Part shown: in pieces, positions 36,984 through 45,359 of the stretch | Layout: each line of letters begins with the position of its first letter | How positions within the stretch are numbered: the first letter of the stretch is position 1 | Source: Caldifarciminota bacterium | GTDB lineage: Bacteria; Hydrothermota; Tepidihabitantia; SM23-42 | Direction: 5' to 3' | DNA: 64,000 nucleotides | Assembly (NCBI GenBank): GCA_020353055.1 | Contig: CP070686.1 | Coordinates: 557,231-621,230, forward strand | Made by a program: the position numbers and the translations under genes | The notes under the pieces: generated by a model | The model's database searches: none | Told to the model about the DNA's origin: nothing | Seen by the model: only the letters and a program-made list of their open reading frames with translations

Positions 36984-37120
36984 TCTGCCCGAGGTGCCGA
37001 CGGAAGATGACAGAAAAACGCGGCACACATCATAAAAAGAAAAAGTATGTTTGCTCTAAGTGCGGCAAGGTTCGTTTCATTCAATTGAAGCATAGAAAGG
37101 TTGTTAATGTTGGAGGCTAA
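36980..37120 (+). CDS. Small zinc-ribbon protein
   Basis: A 46-residue basic protein starting MICPRC with two CxxC knuckles (CPRC at 3-6, CSKC at 25-28) spaced like a zinc ribbon and a lysine-rich linker (HHKKKK). It probably binds one Zn and may contact nucleic acid or a protein. Translationally coupled to the TPR gene. Its stop TAA (37118-37120) is 2 nt before the likely start of the J-domain gene, and its last codons include that gene's GGAGG ribosome site. Confidence 0.8.
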   Translation: MICPRCRRKMTEKRGTHHKKKKYVCSKCGKVRFIQLKHRKVVNVGG

Positions 37121-37122
37121 AT

Positions 37123-37770
37123 ATCAAGTCGGATAATTATTACAGCATATTAGGACTCATGCAAAATGCAACTCTTGGAGAGATCAAAAAGGCCTATCTT
37201 GCTCTCGTACAAGAATACCACCCGGACCGTTTCGCCGATGGAAAGGAGAAACAGAAAGCCCATGAAATATTTGCCCGCGTCACAGCCGCCTACCGTACCC
37301 TTTCAGATGAGAAACTCCGTTCAAAATATGACCAGTCTCTGGCCAAATATACCACCGATGCAGATGAAGCAAAGGAAATCCAGGCAAAGAATCTATTCAA
37401 CCGAGCGGTAGATCACATAAACAATGGTGAAGCGTGGCCTGCATTGAATCTACTGCGTACTGCATATAGCTATGACATGCGCCCGATCTATCTATCATAC
37501 CTCGGACTTGCGCAAGTATACACCAAGCGAAACCAGTCTGACGGTTTCAAGAAACTCGAACATGCGCTGAAAAAAGAATTGTTCAACCCGACGATGCATT
37601 ATAACCTTGGGCTCGCATTGGAGTTCGTCGGCAAGACAAAGGAAGCCATTCGTGCATATCAACAAACGCTCACCTGGGATCCAAAACATAAGCGGGCAAG
37701 ATTAGGGATCGTACGTCTGAGCGCCTCGAAGAAAGGATTTATTTCCAAACTCTTCGGAGGCAGCAAGTGA
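37123..37770 (+). CDS. J-domain (DnaJ-like) protein with TPR-like tail and non-standard start
   Basis: About 215 residues. An N-terminal J domain (DNYYSILGL, helix II, HPD in EYHPDRF, then YRTLSDEKLRSKYD) stimulates DnaK-type chaperones; the rest has TPR-like repeats (LSYLGLAQVYTKRN, MHYNLGLALEFVGKTKEAIRAYQ). The first in-frame ATG (37159) would delete J-domain helix I, which is encoded in frame upstream with no ATG, GTG or TTG. The best start is ATC at 37123, 6 nt after a GGAGG sequence. The stop overlaps the next gene (GTGA). Confidence 0.85.
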   Translation: MKSDNYYSILGLMQNATLGEIKKAYLALVQEYHPDRFADGKEKQKAHEIFARVTAAYRTLSDEKLRSKYDQSLAKYTTDADEAKEIQAKNLFNRAVDHINNGEAWPALNLLRTAYSYDMRPIYLSYLGLAQVYTKRNQSDGFKKLEHALKKELFNPTMHYNLGLALEFVGKTKEAIRAYQQTLTWDPKHKRARLGIVRLSASKKGFISKLFGGSK

Positions 37771-38018
37771 AGAAAACACCTACACTGGCCCTCTTCGAGG
37801 AACTGTGCGAGAAGTTGTCGATTGTCGTCAAATACGATAGGTTCTTCGGCAAAGGAGGTTACTGCCGATTGCGGGATAAATCCTACTTCATTATCAACGA
37901 AAGACTCTCGAGCGAGGCAAAGGAACACATATTCCTTCATGAAATGCGGAGTATCGAACTAAAGGATGTTGCATTACCTTCGAAGTTGAAGGAATTATTT
38001 GAAAAAAAATGCTCCTGA
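37767..38018 (+). CDS. Uncharacterised small protein coupled to the J-domain gene
   Basis: An 83-residue protein starting with GTG in a GTGA overlap. It contains GKGGYCRLRDKSYFIINERLS and AKEHIFLHEM. I do not recognise a named family; its close coupling to the J-domain gene suggests a shared role. The last four codons and the stop double as the A-rich side and 5' arm of a terminator for the opposite strand (38002-38029). Confidence 0.65.
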   Translation: MKKTPTLALFEELCEKLSIVVKYDRFFGKGGYCRLRDKSYFIINERLSSEAKEHIFLHEMRSIELKDVALPSKLKELFEKKCS

Positions 38019-38029
38019 AAAAGGAGCAT
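38002..38029 (-). terminator. Intrinsic terminator of the CNNM operon
   Basis: A perfect 7-bp stem ATGCTCC/GGAGCAT (38009-38015 and 38023-38029) with a 7-nt loop. On the minus strand it is followed by eight Ts. It lies 29 bp past the stop codon of the last CNNM-type gene and overlaps the convergent small gene. No T tract on the plus side, so it acts one way. Confidence 0.85.
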
Positions 38030-38057
38030 AGGCAAATTCCGCATATCACCAATCATA

Positions 38058-38981
38058 TCATTTTTCATCTCTGATTTCACCCACTAATTCTTCGATTAAA
38101 TCTTCAAGCGTGACTATTCCCACCTGATGTTCGCCGTCGACAACGATCGCCATATGCTCTCCTTTCTGCTTCATCATAAGGAAAATTGTCATGCATCTTT
38201 CATCGGCACGCACAAAGAATGGTTCACGTAGTGTAATTTCGCCCGAATATAAATAGTCCTTTATGTTAAAAATACCAACGATATTGCTGCGGGTATCTAC
38301 ATAAACAGGAATCCTGGTGAATATTCTTGCTTCGCTTTTGACAATGGTATCGAGTTCAAAGCCCTGTGCACAAATAAATGCTGCGTTCAGCGGAATCATT
38401 ACCTCCCCCACTTTTCTCGTAGAAAAATTGAATAGCCTGGAGGCGAGTTTACTCGATTCCTCCTCGTACTCACTCATTGCATGCACGATATCAAGTCGTC
38501 GTATCGAATGCGATTCACTGGTGCTGCGGAATAGTACGGCAATATACTTGGCTATGCTGGCGTATAGCCAGACCACGGGATAGGTAAGGAATTCTATATA
38601 GTAAATGGTATTCGACAAGGCGCTCATTGTTTCAACCGGATGAGAGAGAGCAATCGATTTCGGTATAAATTGACCAAAAAACAATGAAAATAAGGAAAGT
38701 GTTACTGTAGATACTATGATACCATTGTCGCCCATCAAATCCACAAAGAATCTTGCATATAGAGTTGACGCAATAACGATTATGAAATTTTCGCACACGA
38801 GGATCGTTGAGAAGAATCTCTCGGGATGGGCAATAAAATCATCAAGCCGTAATGCCCAGCGCTTTTCTTCTCGCTTAGCTCTGAGGATCTTTATCTTCTC
38901 AATACTGACAAGGCCGGTTTCACTTGCTGTAAAAATCCCTATGCTTATGGAAAGTATCAGCGGAATAATGAAATAGATCAT
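38058..38981 (-). CDS. CNNM/CorC-family membrane protein (DUF21 + CBS pair), copy 2
   Basis: A 307-residue protein with an N-terminal DUF21 transmembrane domain (helices about 1-20, 60-80, 90-108, 120-145) with FTASETGL and FGQFIPKSIALSHP, and a CBS pair (VGEVMIP, IFTRIPVYVDT, GIFNIKDYL, HMAIVVDGEHQVGIVTLEDLIEELVGEI). Such proteins are linked to Mg2+/Co2+ efflux or sensing. It lacks the CorC_HlyC C-terminal domain that its neighbour has. The start overlaps the neighbour's stop (ATGA). Confidence 0.9.
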   Translation of the reverse strand: MIYFIIPLILSISIGIFTASETGLVSIEKIKILRAKREEKRWALRLDDFIAHPERFFSTILVCENFIIVIASTLYARFFVDLMGDNGIIVSTVTLSLFSLFFGQFIPKSIALSHPVETMSALSNTIYYIEFLTYPVVWLYASIAKYIAVLFRSTSESHSIRRLDIVHAMSEYEEESSKLASRLFNFSTRKVGEVMIPLNAAFICAQGFELDTIVKSEARIFTRIPVYVDTRSNIVGIFNIKDYLYSGEITLREPFFVRADERCMTIFLMMKQKGEHMAIVVDGEHQVGIVTLEDLIEELVGEIRDEK

Positions 38982-40237
38982 AACTTCCTCACAAGCACCT
39001 TTTCGATGATACGATCATGGATCTCTTCAACTGTTAACTCAAGACCCGACACCTGGATCGTCTGTTTCTCACCGGGAATTTTGCCGAGGTTGCTAAGAAT
39101 ATATCCCGCCAGTCTTTCACCCTCGTCGGCAAAAGGTTCGATCTGTAGAATCCGTGCAAGATCACCAATATTGATATCACCTTCAAAAAGAAAAGTGTTT
39201 GCGTCAAGCTTCTTATAGGGCAAATCGGCAATTTCATCGTACTCATCAATGATCTCTCCAAACAGAGATTCCAGAATATCCTCCAATGTTACGATGCCGG
39301 TAAAATTGCCGAATTCATCGACAACAATACTAATATGGATACCCTTTTTCCTGAATTCACCAAGAAGATTATCCAGCTGCTTCGTTTCGGGTACCACGTA
39401 GAGCTCGCGCATCATGTCCGTGATGCTCCTCCCGGATTCCTGTTTCCTTATGCTGTGCATGAAGAGATCTTTAGCGTAGAGGATACCGATCACCTCACTT
39501 TTCTCGTCAAATACACATATCCTTGAGTGTTTCTCTTCCGTGACTACCTTACGGGCTCGTTCAATGCTCGCCGTGGCCTCAATACCCACAACTTTTTGCC
39601 GGGGAGTCATTATCTGACTTACAGTCATCTTTCCGAATTTAAGTATCTGAAAGCCGACCTCCTCCTCACCTTCATCAAGAACCTTGAAACGCTTTGCCTC
39701 GGAAAGCATCAATTTGATTTCCTTGTCAGATATCGTCTCCTGCCGCCCGGCCATGCGGCGACCGAGTACCCGATGCATGACCCCTTCCATGCTTCTCGAG
39801 ACAGGAGAGAACACCCACGAGAGATATTCAATGAACTTACCAAACCGCAATGCCAGGCTCTCCGCATTCGAAATTGCCACGGTCTTGGGCGCAATTTCTC
39901 CGAAAATCAATATGACAGAAGTCATCAGAATAAATTCAACGATAAAGGCAATAGTCGTGTCCAGGCTATGGCGGTGAATCATTTGAAGCAGTATGACCGC
40001 GCCGACCGACGAAGCACCTACGTTCACTAAAAGATTAGCCAGGAGGATGGTTGCGAGCGTCTTACCAGAACTCTTCTTTATCCTTTCAAGCGTTCGTGCG
40101 CCTTTTCTTTCTTCGAAAAGAAGCGTCCTCAGCCGGAATCGAGAAATCGAAAACACCGCTGCCTCCATCCCGGAGAAGAAAGCACTGCAGCAGAGGAAAA
40201 AACAGATGAGAAGGATGTTGATGAGCAGACTATCCAT
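38978..40237 (-). CDS. CNNM/CorC-family membrane protein (DUF21 + CBS + CorC_HlyC), copy 1
   Basis: A 419-residue full-length family member: DUF21 domain (SGMEAAVFSISRFRLR, IFGEIAPKTVAISN), a CBS pair (VSQIMTPRQKVVGIE, RICVFDEKSEVIGILYAKDLF, HISIVVDEFGNFTGIVTLEDILESLFGEI) and a C-terminal CorC_HlyC domain (ANTFLFEGDINIGDL, ERLAGYILSNLGKIPG). Likely Mg2+-linked efflux or regulation. The ATG at 40237 overlaps the ybeY stop by 8 bp, so the long upstream in-frame extension is not translated. Confidence 0.92.
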   Translation of the reverse strand: MDSLLINILLICFFLCCSAFFSGMEAAVFSISRFRLRTLLFEERKGARTLERIKKSSGKTLATILLANLLVNVGASSVGAVILLQMIHRHSLDTTIAFIVEFILMTSVILIFGEIAPKTVAISNAESLALRFGKFIEYLSWVFSPVSRSMEGVMHRVLGRRMAGRQETISDKEIKLMLSEAKRFKVLDEGEEEVGFQILKFGKMTVSQIMTPRQKVVGIEATASIERARKVVTEEKHSRICVFDEKSEVIGILYAKDLFMHSIRKQESGRSITDMMRELYVVPETKQLDNLLGEFRKKGIHISIVVDEFGNFTGIVTLEDILESLFGEIIDEYDEIADLPYKKLDANTFLFEGDINIGDLARILQIEPFADEGERLAGYILSNLGKIPGEKQTIQVSGLELTVEEIHDRIIEKVLVRKL

Positions 40238-40601
40238 TACGCAAATACTCCGTACATTTCTTATGCATGGCCGTGGTCTCATGTTCATCACGATGGTCAT
40301 ATCCCAAAAGATGTAGGAGGCCGTGTAAGATATAGTAATGTAATTCAAACGCACCAGTTGCCTTCTCGTCAGCCACATATATTTCAGAGATCTCACCAAG
40401 ATCAAACGAGATAACATTCGTCTTTTTATTCTTTTTGAAGTATGATTTATTCAGATTTCTGAGGTAGAGACTATCCGCAATTATTATGTTTATGGAGTTA
40501 ATTTCCTTTCCTTCTTTTCTCAAAACCCGTCTCACTAATTTACGGATGTATTCTTTCTTGATACGTGGACGATCAGTAGTATTATAAATGTTAATCCGCA
40601 T
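40230..40601 (-). CDS. ybeY: Endoribonuclease YbeY (rRNA maturation factor)
   Basis: A 123-residue metallo-endoribonuclease acting in 16S rRNA 3'-end maturation and ribosome quality control. The zinc motif HxxxHxxxxxH is HGLLHLLGYDH, preceded by LNKSYFKKNKKTNVISFDLG. It sits in the phoH-pgpH-ybeY-CNNM order found in many bacteria; it starts 29 bp after the pgpH stop and overlaps the CNNM gene. Confidence 0.96.
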   Translation of the reverse strand: MRINIYNTTDRPRIKKEYIRKLVRRVLRKEGKEINSINIIIADSLYLRNLNKSYFKKNKKTNVISFDLGEISEIYVADEKATGAFELHYYILHGLLHLLGYDHRDEHETTAMHKKCTEYLRNG

Positions 40602-40630
40602 CGTTGGTGCTGAGCCGGAATGAAAAATGA

Positions 40631-42715
40631 CTATTTCTCTTTTCTTCCCTCACCAGTGGTTGTACGCTTATTGACCTGCTCATAATCTACACGTGGATGA
40701 AAAACTCCGGTAAGAATCGGCGTAAAGGCAGTCTTTATTTGTTCAAGGTCGCTGCGGTTGATAGGACAGTCATCTAACTGACCATCATTGAATTTCTTGT
40801 CGATATTCTCTTTCACAATCTTCTGGAGCTTGGCCACGGTGATGTTGTGCTCACCACGTGCCGCCGCTTCAACGCTGTCCGCAAGCATAACCAGAGCAGT
40901 CTCCTTGGTCTTCGGCCGCGGACCAGGATAGCGATAGGAATCCTGTGCTGTATCCTTTGATTCGGCCAGTGCCATTCTGTAAAACATTTCGATCATCGTC
41001 GTACCATGATGCTGTTCTATCACCTCGATCAATCGCTTGGGCAACTTCATTTTACGTGCTGCCTCGATGCCATCTTTGACATGAGAGATAATGACCAGAG
41101 CACTCATCTGTGGCTTCAATGTGTCATGAGGATTTCTCATGCCGATTTGATTTTCAATGAAATATTCTGGCTTTTTCAACTTACCTATATCATGGTAATA
41201 AGCACCCACCCGGGCAAGGATTGGATCGGCGCCGATAAATCGTGCCCCTGCTTCGGCGAGGTTGCCGACGACGATCGAATGGTGGTATGTTCCCGGTGCT
41301 TCGATTGCCATTTCTTTGAAGATAGGCAGATTAAGATTACCAAGTTCAATCAGTGTGAGATCGGTTGTGAAATCGAATAACTTTTCGAACAGCGGCAAGA
41401 ATAGTACAAAACTCAAATTTACGAGAATGCTGTTAAACACGCCGGCTCCAAGGTGCATCAGATTGATGCCACCTTCGGCAAGATAGATATCGATAAAAAG
41501 AATTGCACATACATTAGCCACCGCCAAATATATCAACGGCCGGTAGAATGCTAACCTCGAATTGATGGTCTGGCTTGAAAAAGTAGCCACAAGACCGCTC
41601 ACAAAAAGAAATGTGAAAATCCCCATCGAATTCAAAATGACACCTATGACAACTGCGAAAATGGCAGTGAATAAAATTGCCACATGAAAATTAAAATACA
41701 AAGCGAACATAAAAATAAAAAAGGCCACCGGCGTCAGGAATATCAGATCGGTAGCATACAGAAGCTTGGCAATAATGAGATAAGCACCAGACATAAGGCA
41801 TATGAAGTACAAGTTCTTGATTTCAAACAATTTGGCATTTGTTGTCCGATCAAACTTGAACAACAAGAAAAGCAGAGCCAGGTATAGAATATTCCGGAAA
41901 AGGAGTGTCTTTGCAATTTCCCAGGTTCCAATAGATGTGTACGTACTCTCTAAGGCAAGAATCTTTTCAACTGTCTGACTGTCAACACGCTTGTGTTTCT
42001 CGGCTACGATTTCGCCTTTCAGTACCTTACCTTTGGTCTTCGGGATATTTGCAAAGACCTCATCAATCCTTTCGTTCGTCCTTTCAGGGTCGAATCTTAT
42101 GTTAGGAGATACAAAAAATTGCACCAGGCCGCGGTATTCGGACGGCCGATTGACTGATGCTATGCTTACCGCTTCTTCGGACGTGAAAAGACGATCAGCG
42201 GATTCGAGGGTTTCCTCATTACCGCTTACTATGGCGACGATCCGATTGTCAGCGGTCTTCCTGTCAATGATACCATCCGCGTAGAGTTCTGACAGCCCCT
42301 TGGTGAGACGGTCGAGCGTGGTTCTTGTGTTTCTTAATACATACCTGATGGAACTGCTGTTGAGCGCGTACTGCTTCTGAATCAGATATATCATCGAATC
42401 CCTGGTTATGCTCAATAGGCGTACCGAATCAATCAATGATGCCAATCCCGCAATTTCAGTCGAAATACCCTGGAAGACCGTATTATCAAGTTCAAATACC
42501 GGCGGAATTCTCCGGGCAATTTCCTCACGCTCTTCCTGCAATCTTTGTTCAGTTTTGGGAATGAAGAAATCGTAGGGTGCGATGATGTCATATGGTGCAA
42601 TCTCTCCAGTGGCAATATCATATTTCTGCGGTACGGCCGGCGGTGGAAAGATGATATTGAGCAGGAGTATCGTACCTATGAACAGAAGAAGTTCAGGTTG
42701 TATTTTTGATATCAT
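40631..42715 (-). CDS. pgpH: PgpH-type 7TM-HD cyclic-di-AMP phosphodiesterase
   Basis: A 694-residue protein: N-terminal membrane helix (about 9-26), an extracytoplasmic 7TMR-HDED domain (about 50-260), seven membrane helices (about 270-440) and a cytosolic HD domain with HHSIVVGNLAEAGA, YYHDIGK, VIISHVKDG, HHGTTMI and MLADSVEAAAR. PgpH breaks c-di-AMP to pApA, balancing CdaA. Its start overlaps the phoH 3' end by 23 bp. Confidence 0.95.
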   Translation of the reverse strand: MISKIQPELLLFIGTILLLNIIFPPPAVPQKYDIATGEIAPYDIIAPYDFFIPKTEQRLQEEREEIARRIPPVFELDNTVFQGISTEIAGLASLIDSVRLLSITRDSMIYLIQKQYALNSSSIRYVLRNTRTTLDRLTKGLSELYADGIIDRKTADNRIVAIVSGNEETLESADRLFTSEEAVSIASVNRPSEYRGLVQFFVSPNIRFDPERTNERIDEVFANIPKTKGKVLKGEIVAEKHKRVDSQTVEKILALESTYTSIGTWEIAKTLLFRNILYLALLFLLFKFDRTTNAKLFEIKNLYFICLMSGAYLIIAKLLYATDLIFLTPVAFFIFMFALYFNFHVAILFTAIFAVVIGVILNSMGIFTFLFVSGLVATFSSQTINSRLAFYRPLIYLAVANVCAILFIDIYLAEGGINLMHLGAGVFNSILVNLSFVLFLPLFEKLFDFTTDLTLIELGNLNLPIFKEMAIEAPGTYHHSIVVGNLAEAGARFIGADPILARVGAYYHDIGKLKKPEYFIENQIGMRNPHDTLKPQMSALVIISHVKDGIEAARKMKLPKRLIEVIEQHHGTTMIEMFYRMALAESKDTAQDSYRYPGPRPKTKETALVMLADSVEAAARGEHNITVAKLQKIVKENIDKKFNDGQLDDCPINRSDLEQIKTAFTPILTGVFHPRVDYEQVNKRTTTGEGRKEK

Positions 42716-43598
42716 ACGCTCTAATTATTCTTTGCACAAGATGATGTCTGACTACATCTTTTTCGTTAAGGTAGATAAATTCAATACCGTCGATACTTTT
42801 GAGCAAATGCTGTATTTCGATCAATCCAGAGAAAACGTTGGTGGGTAAATCAACTTGCGTTATGTCACCCGTCACCACAACCTTCGAGCGCCAACCCATA
42901 CGTGTTAAAAACATCTTCATCTGCATACCTGTCGTATTCTGCGCTTCGTCGAGGATGATGAATGCATCGTTGAGAGTCCGACCCCTCATGTACGCCAGAG
43001 GTGCGACCTCAATGGTCTTCATATCAAGGTATCTCCGGATCCGGTCGTATGGAAGAAAATCATTGAGGGCATCATACAGCGGACGCAAGTAAGGATCGAC
43101 TTTTTCTTCTATAGCACCTGGCAAGAACCCCAAAGATTCACCCGCTTCCACGGCAGGACGCGTCAGCACAAGGCGCTCCACCTTCTTCTCTATGAGAAAA
43201 GACACGGCCTTTGCAACAGCAAGGTATGTCTTACCAGTACCAGCCGGTCCTATACTCACGACAATATCATGACTATCAATAGCCTTCATGTACTCGGCCT
43301 GACCGGACGATTTGGCCTTGATGAGTCTTTTCGGAGTTGGAACCGAATTGGTCTCGCCTGCTGCGTGTTTTCTACCGGTGTCAGACACTTGTTCTTCTAT
43401 TCCTTCTGCGTTTTTCAGGCGGGCACGGAATAATTTCTGCGCCGCCTTCACATTTTTCTCGTCACCTTTCAAATAGATATAATTACCGCGCATCGATACG
43501 CTAACACCATAGCGCGTCTGGATCTCTTTAAGAAAGTCGTCCTGAAATCCGGATATTGTTGTTGGGTCAGAATCTGATATTGGTATTGATACTTTCAC
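42693..43598 (-). CDS. phoH: PhoH-like ATPase
   Basis: A 301-residue PhoH-family protein: an N-terminal KH-like region (YGVSVSMRGNYIYLKG), then the ATPase with Walker A SIGPAGTGKTYLAVAKAV, LTRPAVEAGESLGFLPG, and Walker B FIILDEAQNTT. It is thought to be an RNA helicase/ATPase working with YbeY. The GTG start lies 6 nt after a strong GC-rich hairpin (43605-43631). First gene of the phoH-pgpH-ybeY-CNNM-CNNM operon. Confidence 0.95.
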   Translation of the reverse strand: MKVSIPISDSDPTTISGFQDDFLKEIQTRYGVSVSMRGNYIYLKGDEKNVKAAQKLFRARLKNAEGIEEQVSDTGRKHAAGETNSVPTPKRLIKAKSSGQAEYMKAIDSHDIVVSIGPAGTGKTYLAVAKAVSFLIEKKVERLVLTRPAVEAGESLGFLPGAIEEKVDPYLRPLYDALNDFLPYDRIRRYLDMKTIEVAPLAYMRGRTLNDAFIILDEAQNTTGMQMKMFLTRMGWRSKVVVTGDITQVDLPTNVFSGLIEIQHLLKSIDGIEFIYLNEKDVVRHHLVQRIIRAYDIKNTT

Positions 43599-43604
43599 TT
43601 GAAT

Positions 43605-43631
43605 GGGAGGGGCGAGTACTCAACCCCTCCC
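43605..43631 (-). terminator. GC-rich hairpin between the LysM gene and phoH
   Basis: A perfect 8-bp stem GGGAGGGG/CCCCTCCC with an 11-nt loop that itself contains the palindrome GAGTACTC. It lies 8 nt after the LysM gene stop codon and 6 nt before the phoH GTG. No T tract follows, so it could be a terminator-like, RNA-stabilising or regulatory hairpin rather than a classical terminator. Confidence 0.55.
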
Positions 43632-43638
43632 TTGCACA

Positions 43639-44235
43639 TTAATCATGAGGTATCACAAATTCCTGATTTGGATAAATGAAATCAGGGTCTTTGATCTTGT
43701 CTTTATTTGCCTCGTAGATTTCAGGCCATCTTTTTGCATCAGAGTATATCGACAGATATGATGCAATCAGCCAGAGACAATCACCAGATCCAACGGTGTA
43801 TTGATCCAAGGTCGGGATAAGCAATACCCAGCCCGGGTAAATAAGATTGGGATCGGAGATTTTATCGGTATTTGCTTCATGTATCCATGGCCATTTTGAA
43901 CCATCACGATACACAGTACGCATACTCGCGATCTTCGAAAGCCAATCTCCATCCACCACTGTATACCTGCCCCACTGACAGTGTTTCCAGGTTTCGCGTA
44001 ATTCGGTAGCCTGCTCTGTCAGACCTGTATACATCATCTCCATTTTGGAAACCGATGTTCTCATTTCGGCAACCTCAGGTTCGAGTGCGGCGATATCAGC
44101 GTTTACCTTGTCGAGTTCGGCCATTACGTTTGCGAGTTCAGCCTGCGCTTCCTCTTCGGTCATTTTTTCCTGGGCTGATGCTAAGACAGGAACCACGAAG
44201 CAAAGAACAAGTGCAATAGATAGTATCTTTTTCAT
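43639..44235 (-). CDS. Exported coiled-coil protein with two LysM domains
   Basis: 198 residues: a signal peptide (residues 1-22, ending VLASA), a coiled-coil stretch (about 28-70, EEAQAELANVMAELDKVNADI), and two LysM-like modules (GDWLSKIASMRTVYRDGSKWPWIHEAN and GDCLWLIASYLSIYSDAKRWPEIYEAN), ending FVIPHD. LysM binds peptidoglycan, so it likely bridges the wall in the periplasm. A GAGGAGG ribosome site supports the ATG at 44235. It is 10 bp after the coiled-coil lipoprotein gene. Confidence 0.9.
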   Translation of the reverse strand: MKKILSIALVLCFVVPVLASAQEKMTEEEAQAELANVMAELDKVNADIAALEPEVAEMRTSVSKMEMMYTGLTEQATELRETWKHCQWGRYTVVDGDWLSKIASMRTVYRDGSKWPWIHEANTDKISDPNLIYPGWVLLIPTLDQYTVGSGDCLWLIASYLSIYSDAKRWPEIYEANKDKIKDPDFIYPNQEFVIPHD

Positions 44236-44245
44236 TTTGTCCTCC

Positions 44246-44503
44246 TCACTTCGCACAGCGGGCATCGATCTTGGCCTGCAACTCGGCGATTTCCGCTTCC
44301 AGTGCATCTATTTCAGCTTCGAGTTCTGTACGTCTTGCCATCATTTCGTCTTTCTCAGCCTGGAGATCAGCAAGTTCCGATTGTGCAGCTTCGAGGGCAG
44401 CTTGGGCTTCAGCCAAAGCATCGAGTGTTTCCTGCTTCGCCATCTTAGGACCGCAACCGATAATCAAGACGGCCAGGAACAATAACGCAACTGTCTTTTT
44501 CAT
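44246..44503 (-). CDS. Small Lpp-like coiled-coil lipoprotein
   Basis: An 85-residue protein with a lipoprotein signal (LAVLIIGC, lipidated Cys17) followed by an almost uninterrupted heptad-like coiled coil rich in Ala, Glu and Leu (about 24-82). It resembles Braun-type lipoproteins in layout, without their C-terminal Lys. Probably an abundant trimeric outer-membrane lipoprotein acting with the LysM protein. An AGGAGGT site and its own promoter precede it. Confidence 0.85.
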   Translation of the reverse strand: MKKTVALLFLAVLIIGCGPKMAKQETLDALAEAQAALEAAQSELADLQAEKDEMMARRTELEAEIDALEAEIAELQAKIDARCAK

Positions 44504-44537
44504 AATACCTCCTCCCTGCATTATAATCATATAGCAA

Positions 44538-44565
44538 ACTATAATCATATTTGAAAGTATGTCAA
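44538..44565 (-). promoter_or_regulatory. Promoter of the coiled-coil lipoprotein/LysM operon
   Basis: On the minus strand: TTGACA at 44565-44560, a 16-bp spacer, and TATAGT at 44543-44538, giving a leader of about 27 nt with a strong ribosome site. Confidence 0.75.
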
Positions 44566-44660
44566 TAGCCAAAGCACATCGCAAGCCATGGGAACTAGGG
44601 ACATCGGTGTGTGTTGGAGTCGATATATCGTGTTTTTCGCTGTATTTTGTACCACATCTG

Positions 44661-44688
44661 TTGACTTTCCCCTATTTATGACTATCAT
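44661..44688 (+). promoter_or_regulatory. Promoter of the ispD operon
   Basis: TTGACT at 44661-44666, a 16-bp spacer, and TATCAT at 44683-44688. The ATG at 44694 is 5 nt later; predicted leaderless. Confidence 0.75.
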
Positions 44689-44693
44689 TGAGC

Positions 44694-45359
44694 ATGGGAA
44701 TTCATGCAATAGTAGTCGCTGCTGGCACGGGCAGAAGATTCGGCGGCAAAAAACAGTTCTTTCTTGTCCACGGACGCCCGCTTTTCCTCTATGCGGCAGA
44801 TGTACTCCAATTACATGAGAAAGTCGATACGATAACCCTTGTTGTACCCAAGAGAAAGATAAAAACCATACGGAAAATCATCAAGAATTTCGGACTAAGT
44901 AAGGTCGGCAGCGTTGTCGCTGGTGGCAAGAGAAGACAGGATTCGGTTGTTAACGGACTGCGAACTGTGAGAAGCGAATCTGGCATTGTCATCATTCATG
45001 ATGCAGCAAGGCCATTGATCACGAAGGCAATGATCACAAAGGGTATTATTATGTGCCGTAAATACAAGGCGGTCATCCTCGCGGTCAGAGTCAGCGATAC
45101 AGTAAAGAGAGTCATCAAGCGCCGCGTTCAGGATACGATTCCCCGTGAAGATCTGTTTCTTGTACAGACACCTCAATTCTTCAACTTACGCACGATTAGA
45201 AAGGCTGTCAGGTCGGCAGATTTTCGAATCGAATACACGGACGAAGCGGCAATCCTCGAATCTCTTGGTGAATCTGTCTATATCTGTCAGGGCGACCGGA
45301 ATAATATCAAGGTCACGGACCGCAAGGACCTGAAAACAATCGAGAAACTACTGGCATGA
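44694..45359 (+). CDS. ispD: 2-C-methyl-D-erythritol 4-phosphate cytidylyltransferase
   Basis: A 221-residue enzyme of the MEP isoprenoid pathway that makes CDP-methylerythritol from MEP and CTP. The nucleotide-binding N-terminus is IVVAAGTGRRFGGKKQFF; GGKRRQDSVVNGL, VIIHDAARPL and YTDEAAILESLG are also typical. The start is ATG 44694 because a TTG 6 nt upstream overlaps the -10 box. The stop overlaps dxr (ATGA), giving consecutive pathway genes, followed by rseP. Confidence 0.96.
   Translation: MGIHAIVVAAGTGRRFGGKKQFFLVHGRPLFLYAADVLQLHEKVDTITLVVPKRKIKTIRKIIKNFGLSKVGSVVAGGKRRQDSVVNGLRTVRSESGIVIIHDAARPLITKAMITKGIIMCRKYKAVILAVRVSDTVKRVIKRRVQDTIPREDLFLVQTPQFFNLRTIRKAVRSADFRIEYTDEAAILESLGESVYICQGDRNNIKVTDRKDLKTIEKLLA

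Noticed and set aside
40238-40417. N-terminal extension of the CNNM gene over ybeY
   Set aside because: ybeY with its zinc motif occupies this region; the ATG at 40237 fits the DUF21 helix.
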